Of a stretch of 64,000 nucleotides of DNA, positions 56,184 to 64,000 are shown one piece after another. Location of the stretch: contig NC_035441.2 in the NCBI RefSeq assembly GCF_002127325.2, positions 156,021,122-156,085,121 on the forward strand, given 5' to 3'. The position numbers and the translations under genes are program-made. Within the stretch, counting starts at the first letter, position 1; each line of letters opens with the position of its first letter. This stretch comes from Helianthus annuus (lineage: Eukaryota; Streptophyta; Magnoliopsida; Asterales; Asteraceae). The notes under the pieces are model-generated. The model was not told where the DNA came from, made no database searches, and saw only the letters and a list, made by a program, of their open reading frames with translations.

Positions 56184-58272
56184 AGAGGTTGGATCAGGTT
56201 GAACAAAACCCGCTAGATTAACCTATCTAGTAAAACATAAAACCTGGTAAAGATAATTAAATTTATCAACCGTCATTATCTCGAACTCTCTCTGGCTTTT
56301 TTTTTTTTTTGTTTACTTTAGAAAGATTAATCAACTGTCATTTTCTCGAACTCTCTTTTTTTGTTTACTCTAGAATTATCGGCAAACCTATTAAATATTT
56401 TTGGCTTTGAAAAAAATCTTAAGGTTAGCATAGTTAGCTACTGATGTATTTATTCTATTCGACTATAAACTTTCATCCTAGTTTAGAGTTCATTAATTTT
56501 TTTATTTATTTTTTTTTATCATTATATGCCCTCTCAATAATGTCATTTCAGTGGGGTCACTACACCCCATGTTTCCATAGCCATACAATAAAATATCCTA
56601 ATTTAATTATTGACTCATTCAGATTTCAGATGGATTTTTCTTCACGTACATTACAATTGAAAGCGACGTAAAGTGTCTCCCGTAAACAACGTGTTTAAGA
56701 CCGGGGTAGACTCCTCAATCTAATTGTTGAAACCAGAGATGTAATCGGCTTATTTAAAGCATCGAAAAATTTGTCACTGACTCCTGCTCAAAATAATCTT
56801 TGTCCTCAAGGACGAAACAAGAGAGCTCAACCCAAAAACTAACTAGTCTGGTGGGTGAGAGAGCCCATTTGGTAAATAAACCTCACATTAATTGCCCATA
56901 CAACCAATGTAAAACAAGTCCCGTACCTTGCAATACTTTTAGTTCATAACACAAACAACAAATAATACTTAATTAAAACCAACTAGATTAACCTATCTAG
57001 TAAAACATAAAACCAGATAAAGATAATTAAAGTAATCAACTATCATTATCTCGAGCTTTCTCATTTTTGTTTACTTTATAAAGATTAATCAACCGTCACT
57101 ATCTCGAACTCTGTCTTTTTTTGTTTACTTTAGAATTATCAACCGATCTATTAAATATTTTTGGCATTGAAAAAATCTTAAGGTTAGCATAGTTAGCTAC
57201 TGATATATTTGTTATATTCGACTATAAAATTTCAAACTAGTTTAGAGTTCGGTAATTTTTTTAATTAATTTGTTTTATCACTTTATGCCCTTTAAATAAT
57301 GTCATTTTGGTGGGGTCACTACCCTTGATGTTTCCATAGCCATATAATAAAATATTCTAATTTAATTATTGACTCACTTAGATTTCTAATGGATTTTTTT
57401 TTCACGTACATTGCAATTGAAAGGGACGTAAAGTATCTACCGTAGAGAATGTGTTTAAGACCGGGGTAGACTCCTAAATTTAATCTCTGGAACCAGATAT
57501 GTCGCTCGAAATAATCCTTGTCCTCAAGGACGAAACAAGAGAGCTGAACCCAAAAACTAGTTTGGTGGGTGAGAGAGCCAATTTGGTATATAAACCTCAC
57601 ATTAGTTTCCCATACAACCAATGTGAGACAAGTCCCGTACCTTGCAATAGTTTTAGTTCATAACACAAACACCAAATAATACTTAACTAAAACCAGCTGG
57701 ATTAACCTATCTAGTAAAACTAAAAACCTGATAAAGATAAGAGTGAATTTTAAGGATTGTCCTTTATGTTTGTACCTATTTTCAGGCGCTGTCTTTTATG
57801 TTCAAAATTGACGAGTTTTGTCCTTTATGTTTTCATATCATACACATTTTGTCCTTTAGGCCTAACCCAGATAGTTTTTTAAGTTAAATTTGGTCATGTG
57901 CTTTGCACATGAGGGCATTTTTGTCAATTCAAAGGTTGCAGAAGCTTTGAGCTGTAAATCTGCCGTTGAACTTACCTTTGAATTGACAAAAATGCCCTCA
58001 TGTGCAAAGCGCATGACCAAATTGAACTGAAAAAACTAACTGGGTTAGGCCTAAAAGACAAAACGTGTATGATATGAAAACATAAAGGATAAAACTCATC
58101 AATTTTAAATATTAAGGACAACACCTGAAAATGGGTAATAAGATAAAGGACAATCCTTGAAATTCACTCTAAAGATTATTAAATCAATCAACTGTCATTA
58201 TCACGAACACTCTCTTTTTTTTTGTTTATTTTATAAAGATTATTCAACCTTCAATATCTTGAACTCTCTCTT
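56184..58272 (+). repeat. Tandem 0.71-0.77-kb units, direct orientation
   Basis: Units begin near CTAGATTAACCTATCTAG at 56213, 56983 and 57697 (spacings 770 and 714 bp). Each contains TTTTTGTTTACTTTAGAAAG, GGTTAGCATAGTTAGCTACT, GGGGTCACTACACCCCATG and TTGTCCTCAAGGACGAAAC. On the minus strand CTTGAGGACAAGGATTATTT followed by TGAGCAGGAG resembles the 3' end of a Gypsy interior with its purine tract, so the unit may be an LTR plus flank. The third unit is interrupted by a MITE and then by Copia C4. No coding function seen. Confidence 0.82.
57741..58169. mobile_element. 429-bp MULE-like foldback MITE
   Basis: Inverted repeats of about 200 bp nearly meet in the middle. Left end GAGTGAATTTTAAGGATTG, right end CAATCCTTGAAATTCACTC. 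Flanks TAAAGATAA and TAAAGATTA form a 9-bp TSD with one mismatch, as in Mutator-like elements. Both arms carry the word GTCCTTTAT several times. Confidence 0.87.
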
Positions 58273-58763
58273 TGTTGGTGCATATTTGTGACAACAGCTT
58301 AGATTTGGTCTTTAGATATCTTGTAATTAGTTAAACGATAAACAGTTAGCGGGTTTAGCTTTGTAATAGTTAGTTGTAATGTTTGGGCTAACTAAACCCA
58401 GAGAATTGGGTGATGGGGGGCGAATTGGGCCTGTCCAATTCGCAGCCCATGATGTTTGACCTAGCCCGGTTGTAAACCTTGTGTTATATAAACAAGGTTA
58501 GACATTAGGGTTAAGGTTAATCAGTTAATCAGCCAAAACAGTTGTTAGAGAGATAGAATTTCGTGAGAGTACTAGCTTGGACGAAATTGTGAGGGTTAGG
58601 GTTTAGATTGATTGTAATACGAAAGTTTGATAATCAATAGAAACCCAGTTGAAAGTGATTTGCTGTTTCTACACGTTTTCTGCTAATTCTGATCAAGAGG
58701 ATTCCGCACTCTTGATTGGAAAGACGATTCTGTGATGATCCATAAGACTCAAGGGGACCTACA
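58273..58763 (+). repeat. C4 5' LTR (491 bp)
   Basis: Runs TGTTGGTGCAT to GGGACCTACA. TATA box TATATAAA at about 58485-58492, preceded by GGCGAATTGGGCC...CCAATTCGC, a short inverted pair with the GCGAATT word. Confidence 0.85.
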
Positions 58764-58765
58764 TT

Positions 58766-58777
58766 TGGTATCAGAGC
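58766..58777 (+). promoter_or_regulatory. Primer-binding site of C4
   Basis: TGGTATCAGAGC two bases after the LTR. Confidence 0.9.
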
Positions 58778-59174
58778 ATCAGGCTCTTGATTGCTCGGTT
58801 CAGAGTTGTTGCTGCAGAAACAGGGAGTAAAATTTTTGATTTTTTTGTTAAACCTGAAAATTAGGGTTTATAAAATTTTCGAAATTTTTAGTGTGGTTGA
58901 TTTTGATTTGCGAATTTTGTTGGCTGTTTTGATATTCTAGTTTGTTTGATTGCTGTTTTGCAGGTTTTAGGGTTTGCAGGACTGTTTTTGGTTGATTGTT
59001 TGAAGGATTTTGGCTGGAAACACTTGAAGATTCGAAGATTGTTCTTCGTGTTCTTCGCGTTCATCGTTCTGTTTCTTGTTGATTTTCGAAAATCACTGAT
59101 AATTTGCTTGTTTTGATTTTGCAGAAAGTTGTTAGGAAAATCAGAAAATCATCAAAAATTTCGAACAGATTGAG

Positions 59175-59510
59175 TTTCCTTAGTTACTGGCGAAATTGAC
59201 TGGCGAAATTGACTGACTGGCGAATTTGACTGATCTGCGAATTTAACCAGCAAACTTACCGGTGAAATTAAATCCAAAGGCGACTTTGGTAACCGAATAA
59301 CTTTCCACATCGAAGTTATCTCGGTTTCGGCTATTTTATCAGTCGTCGTTACAACGAACTGGTTACCCGGCGAATTTACCTGCTCAGCGAAATTAACAGA
59401 CTTGTCAGCGAACTTGACCTGCGAACTAATCCTGCGAACTAAACTAGAGAAATAAACCATCAAATACAGCGAATTTAGCCTAGCAAAATTAATCTAGCGA
59501 AATTAATAAC
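59175..59510 (+). repeat. C4 leader: about 16 copies of GCGAAATTGAC
   Basis: Words such as TGGCGAAATTGAC, GGCGAATTTACC, CAGCGAACTTGACC and AGCGAAATTAA recur about every 20 bp, all in the sense orientation, between PBS and gag. The rest of the leader (58778-59174) has no ORF. Confidence 0.85.
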
Positions 59511-59663
59511 AAGGGTGGAATTTCAGTTGGCAAGCGTCGGAAAATTTTCAGTGTTTTGCAAATAGAAATTGATCCGTGGCTCGTTTGACAGAACCGTTTG
59601 CACCGTTGAACTCGTGTGATTTTTAGGACCAAAAAAAAAACCACCTAAGATGTTAACGTTAAA

Positions 59664-60150
59664 ATGTCAAACATGTCTACTTTGAACGAGTTGTTGAAGA
59701 TGGAGCATGAGGTTGGTACTACCAACAAACCACCTAAGATGATGAAGGTGGAAAATTATCTGACATGGAAGGATCGTTTTCAGTCCTTCATTGAATATCA
59801 GGATACGCGCATGTGGATATGCATCGAAGATGGGTACGTGAATCCTACACACGACTTTGAGGGCAGACCACGTAGAACTGAATATGTGAACATGCAAGAT
59901 AATGATAAAAAGATGTATGAGGCTGAAAAGAGAGCCTTGGCTGCAATCAAAATGTCCTTACCTGATAGCATCAAACATACTTTCAAGAAGTACACTAACT
60001 CAAAGGATATGTGGGATGCTTTGGAGAAAAGATACGCTGGAAATGCTGATGTCAAGAAGAACAAGGTTGATCTGCTGAAGAAGCAGTTCGCTGTTTTCAA
60101 GTACATGAAGCATGAGTCACTTGAAGACGTCATCACTCGTTACTACCATA
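59664..60150 (+). pseudogene. C4 Copia gag, N-terminal part
   Basis: Starts MSNMSTLNELLKMEHEVG. The UBN2-type core is intact and open: VENYLTWKDRFQSFIEYQDT, IEDGYVNPTHDFEGRP, LAAIKMSLPDSIKHTF, DVKKNKVDLLKKQFAVFKY. It ends after EDVITRYYHK at the strand switch; the further open frame to 60365 reads the antisense of a protease gene and is meaningless. Confidence 0.87.
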
Positions 60151-61905
60151 AGATTGTGTTTAAGCTGCTCCACATAGTTCACTTTGTCCAGTGTGATCTT
60201 CCAATTGGTCACCTTTCCTCGTCCAGTAATTCTACCACCTTTCGCACCCGCAAAATTTACTTGTCCTCCATCATATTCTTTAAATTCAGTCAACAACCTC
60301 GCATCTCCCGTCATGTGCCTGGAGCAGCCACTATCAACATACCACAAGTTGATAATCCTCCTTAGCAGCTCCTGCACACACCAACCAAGAAATTAGTTAG
60401 ATTGGGGGACCCAAGCCTTAATGGTCTTGGGTCGTCCAAATTCACCAACCACCGGAACATCCATCCAATATCCATTACTCCTAACTGGAGTCTTGGATCT
60501 CAGACCAGTTGGAATTTGATTTTGATTTCCACTAGGTCTTTGGTCCTGAGGGTTCCTATGTGTGTTTGGACTATTTGACCTTTGAAAATTTTGATTTTGA
60601 TTCCAAGAAGCATTATTATTATAATTTCTAAAGCCATTGTTATAAAAATTTCGACCACCATTATTTTGGTATCGATTTTGATATTGACCTTGACTTCTGA
60701 AATTATTTGTATTTTGGTTGTTCATTCTTGGTGAACTGCTTCTAGGTCTCTCAAATCTGCCTGGTGGAGATCTAGGCTGAAATGTAGGTTGATTTCTTTG
60801 AAAACGAGGAACTTGTGGAGTTCCTTTTTCAGCCTTATCCACACCAACAGCAACTGTCTCTGGTTGCTTAGGAGCAGATTTCTTTGGAGAGTTGGACTCT
60901 CTCTCCTGCTTATCACCACTTTTCTCTGGTGACTTCTCTCTCTTCCTCTCATTCACTTGTGCTTCATTCTTTTTGTTAGGACAGCAGCTGGCTACATGTC
61001 CTTTGGTGTGACATTTGAAGCACGACATCCTTTTCGAAGACTTCTTATCTGAAGCCTTTGAACTAGATTCAGGCTTTGATGATGATGCTTTAGAAGAATC
61101 TGGTTCAGTTTGCTTAATTTCAGAATTTTCTTTGTTTTTATTTTTAGCAAACTCTACGTTCGATTCATTTTCAATAACAGCTGTCTCATTTTTCATGTCA
61201 CTTCCTTGAACAAAATTTATCTTTTTAGCAAAAGTCGAATTTTTATTCTTAGGTTGTGAAGTGTTCTTTTTCAAAACTGGTTTGCTGTTATTATCCTTCT
61301 TAGCATCACCTCTCTCAGACTCATCACCTCGACTTGCTGTGGAACTACTTGGTGCTGTTGACATAAACTTTGTTAGCTCATCTTCATCAGGTAGGAATGA
61401 ATAATCATGACTAAGAGGAGGTGGGACTTCATTATAGCCTTGGAATCCCACACTAGTCTTGTCATTACTCTTCTTTAACCCACCCATCATATGTTTCATA
61501 ACAAAAGTAGAATCCCTGAATTGACCCAATTTCTTTTCAAGTTCAACAATTTTGAGTTGAGCATCTGACAACTCTTTGTTTTTATCATAAATCTCTTTTG
61601 TTTTCTCAGCCATCATGTCATGAGCTAAGTCTATGACTTGAAGTTTTTCATTTAATTTGCAGGTTACGGCTTCAATTTCACTTTCATAACCTTTTATTTT
61701 CTTCAAGTATGACGTTTCATTTCTTTTAGCAAAAAAGTTTGATTCTTTAATGTTAGACATCTCGCTTACCAAACTTTTGTTTTGTGCAGACAACCTGTCA
61801 ACCTCACCCTGTAATTCACGACATTTTAAACACACAGAATTAGATTTTACCTCTCCTGTTTGTTTGTCAAGGTTGGCCATTAGAGCTGCAAGCTGAGCTT
61901 CCAAT
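60151..61905 (-). pseudogene. Copia gag C-terminal half and protease start, inverted
   Basis: On the minus strand an open frame of about 500 codons starts near 61904 (EAQLAALMANLDKQTG). CLKCRELQGE heads a coiled coil (LSAQNKSLVSEMSNIKE to VELEKKLGQF). Ser/Lys-rich and Asn/Arg-rich regions follow, with a knuckle CFKCHTKGHVASCC between them. One stop at 60393-60395 separates this from the protease (NLWYVDSGCSRHMTG), which breaks off at about 60150. The style is Sirevirus-like. Upstream gag is absent on this strand, so it is a 5'- and 3'-truncated piece lying head to head with C4. Confidence 0.87.
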
Positions 61906-62840
61906 ATATCAGTAGCTAACTATGCTAACCATAAGATTTTTTCAAAGCCAAAAATATTTAATAAAAAAGTTAATGAACTTTAAACTAGGATGAAAGTTTA
62001 TAGTTGAATAGATAAATATATCAGTAGCTAACTATGCTAACCATAAGATTTTTTCAAAGCCAAAAATATTTAATAGGTCAGCCGACAATTCTAAAGTAAA
62101 CAAAAAAAGAGAGAGTTCGAGATAATGATGGTTGATAAATTTTTATAAAGTAAATAACAAAAGAGAGAGTTCGAGATAATGACGGTTGATTAACTTAATT
62201 ATCTTTATCAGGTTTTAGGTTTTACTAGATAGGTTAATCTAGCATGTTTTAATTAAGTATTATTTGGTGTTTGTGTTATGAACTAAAACTACTGGAAGGC
62301 ATGGGACTTGTCCCACAATTGTTGTATAGACAACTAATATGAGGTTTATGTCTAAAATGAGCTCTCTCACCCACCAGACTAATTTTAGGGTTGAGCTCTG
62401 TTGTTTCGTCCTTGAGGACAAGGATTATTTTGAGCAGGAGTGAATGATAAATTTTTCGATGCTTTAAAATAAACAGTTGGCATCTCTGGTTTCAACGATT
62501 AGATTGAGGAGTTTACCCCGGTCTTAAACACGTTGTTTATGGAAGATACTTTACGCCGCCTTCAATTGCAATGTACGTGAAGAAAAATCCATCTGAAATC
62601 TGAATGTCTAAATAATTAAATTAGGATATTTTATTGTATGGGTATGGAAACATGGGGTGTAGTGCCCCCACCAAAATGACATTATTTAGAGGGCATAAAG
62701 TGATAAAACAAAATTAAAAAAAAAAACTTATTGAACTCTAAACTAGGATGAAAGTTTATAGTCGAATAGAACAAATACGTCAGTAACTAACTATGCTGAC
62801 CTTAAGATTTTTTTCAATGCCAAAAATATTTAATACGTCA
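61906..62840 (-). repeat. 0.7-kb unit sequence, inverted orientation
   Basis: Reads as the reverse complement of the 56184-58272 units (for example TAGCTAACTATGCTAACC, CTTGAGGACAAGGATTATTT and CATGGGGTGTAGTGCCCC). The first 120 bp repeat the sequence around 62030. No gene. Confidence 0.85.
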
Positions 62841-63557
62841 GTATCTCCCCTAAACGTGTTTAAGACCTGGGTAAACTCCTCAATCTAATCGTTGAAACTA
62901 GAGATGTCATCGGCTTATTTTAAAGAATCGAAAAAAAATTTCTGACCCCTGCTCAAAATAATCCTTGTCCTCAAGGACGAAACAACAGAGCTCAACCCAA
63001 AAACTAGTCTGGTGGGTGAGAGAGCCCGTTTGGTATATAAACCTCACATTAGTTGCCCATACGAACAATGTGGGACAAGTCCCATACCTTGCAATAGTTT
63101 TAGTTCATAACACAAAAACCAAATAATACTTCATTAAAACCAGTTAGATTAACCTATCTAGTAAAAACTAAAACCTGATATAGATAATTAAATTAATCAA
63201 CCGTCATTATCTCGAACTCACTTTTTTTTGTTTACTTTTTAAAGACTAATTAACCATCATTATCTCGAACTCTCTTTTTTTTTTTGTTTACTTTAGAATT
63301 ATCGGCTCACCTATTAAATATTTTTGGCTTTGAAAAAATCTTAAGGTTAGCATAGTTAGCTACTACTATATTTGTTCTATTCGACTATAAACTTTCATCC
63401 TAGTTTAGAGTTCATTAATTTTTTTTATTAGTTTTGTTTTATCACTTTACACCCTCTAAATAATGTCATTTTGGTGGGGTCGCTACACCCCATGTTTCCA
63501 TAGCCATACAATAAAATATCCTAATTTAATTATTGACCAATTCGGATTTCAGACGGA
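62841..63557 (+). repeat. 0.7-kb unit sequence, direct orientation again
   Basis: From TAAACGTGTTTAAGACC on, the direct orientation returns and runs through CTCAAGGACGAAACAAC and CACTACACCCCATGTTTCC to about 63557. Two AATACGTCAGTA repeats mark the switch near 62780-62845. Confidence 0.83.
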
Positions 63558-63794
63558 TAAAACACGCGACTTCGTTATGGGGTGATTCATATGTGCTAAA
63601 CGATTTCGAGTTTTCCAAACGAATGCTATGGTATGATTATTAAACTATCTGAACTGTTGGAACCATTGGGAACTATCTGATCTATGTGAACTATTTGAAC
63701 TATTCGAACCATTGGGAACTATTTGATCCATGTGAACTATTTGAACTATTTGAACCATTGGAACTATTTGATCTATGTGAACTATTTGAACTTT
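63558..63794 (+). repeat. Short 45-47-bp tandem repeat
   Basis: About three units built from GAACTATTTGAACCATTGGG and GATCTATGTGAACTATTTG (63640-63794). Sequence before it (63558-63639) shows nothing recognisable. Confidence 0.7.
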
Positions 63795-63899
63795 ATAAAC
63801 TGTTCTAAATATTTTTACGGTAGGTATAAGTCATGAACTCAGAATCCCAAATAAATTCTCAAAACTATGTGTGAAATGACCAAAATGCCCCTACGGCGA
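63795..63899 (+). repeat. Fragment of an E3-family LTR
   Basis: Closely matches the E3 5' LTR around 23995-24097 (GGTAGGTATAAGTCATGAAC, CCAAAATGCCCCTACGGCG). It covers part of the segment that the E3 3' LTR has lost. Confidence 0.85.
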
Positions 63900-64000
63900 T
63901 GTTGGTGCACTACATCTGTTGATTCCGTCTAGGTGTCTAGGATTAGGTCTTACATCGTATTGTATAGTATAGGGCACGTTTTATGAGAAAACGGGATTTT
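63900..64000 (+). repeat. C5: start of a Copia LTR, runs off the window
   Basis: Begins TGTTGGTGCACTACATCTG, the same kind of start as the C1-C4 LTRs, inserted in the E3-family LTR fragment. Only 101 bp are visible. Confidence 0.7.

Larger units (their letters stand above)
58273..60150 (+). mobile_element. C4: Copia 5' part (LTR, leader, gag start)
   Basis: Begins TGTTGGTGCATATTTG. LTR 58273-58763, PBS, a leader with reiterated GCGAAATTGAC words and the gag start. At about 60150 the sequence switches to the opposite strand of a Copia gag-protease. No 3' LTR. Confidence 0.82.

Noticed and set aside
18078..58777. tRNA-Met-like matches (TGGTATCAGAGC) at several places
   Set aside because: Each is only 12 bases and lies next to an LTR end, so they are primer-binding sites and not tRNA genes.
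60150..60365. C-terminal extension of the C4 gag frame
   Set aside because: This part is antisense to a Copia protease after the strand switch.
1..64000. Possible host gene between elements
   Set aside because: All sizeable frames were assigned to transposon proteins, repeats or antisense shadows; no intron-exon gene with recognisable domains was seen.

Overview
This window is a repeat-dense piece of a plant nuclear genome. Every recognisable coding stretch belongs to a transposable element: Ty3/Gypsy chromoviruses of the Tekay/Del type (C-terminal chromodomain, primer-binding site complementary to the end of initiator tRNA-Met), Ty1/Copia elements with Sirevirus-like gag proteins, a hAT transposase of the TTF/zinc-finger-MYM type, two foldback MITEs and several kinds of tandem repeat. 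I see no host gene, tRNA, rRNA or CRISPR. The element styles recall Asteraceae, but that is recall and not a measurement.

The window is a stack of nested insertions, several proven by 5-bp target-site duplications (TSDs). Left to right: a solo Gypsy LTR (S1, 378-2417) inside the LTR of a truncated minus-strand Gypsy (E1, 2418-4611); a 1.1-kb pentanucleotide array and a field of GCCTATACG repeats (4612-6480); a minus-strand hAT gene cut in two (6646-7339 and 19249-20175) by Gypsy E2 (7340-19248, TSD CCCAC). The rest of the hAT gene is cut off by a very large plus-strand Gypsy, E3 (20176-56183).

E3 holds a truncated Copia (C1, 20794-22568) in its 5' LTR and four tandem-repeat arrays in its leader (26250-29690). 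Its gag is split by Gypsy E4 (30177-47457, TSD TTACG), which itself holds Gypsy E5 in opposite orientation (31499-40181, TSD CGTTC). The gag is split again by a gag-only Copia (C2, 48129-51894, TSD GTTGT). The E3 3' LTR contains a Copia solo LTR (C3, 55028-55476, TSD CAAGT) and is truncated at about 56183. From there to 63557 lies an array of 0.7-0.77-kb units that changes orientation and carries a MULE-like MITE and a rearranged Copia (C4). The window ends in a fragment of an E3-family LTR and the start of another Copia LTR (C5).

No element looks autonomous. All pol genes carry stops, frameshifts or deletions, and many of the nonsense changes are C-to-T/G-to-A, as expected after cytosine methylation. 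The most unusual observations are: (1) E2 is bounded by U5 LTR ends on both sides, in inverted orientation and with a perfect TSD, as if an aberrant reverse-transcription product had integrated; (2) four distinct Copia families each carry a private, heavily reiterated word built on GCGAA just upstream of the LTR TATA box, and in three of them again in the pre-gag leader, while the Gypsy families do the same with GC-rich words; (3) two unrelated extra ORFs precede gag in the Gypsy elements; (4) the E3 leader contains tandem arrays with 92-bp and 173-bp periods and a recurrent CTCC/GGAG stem.
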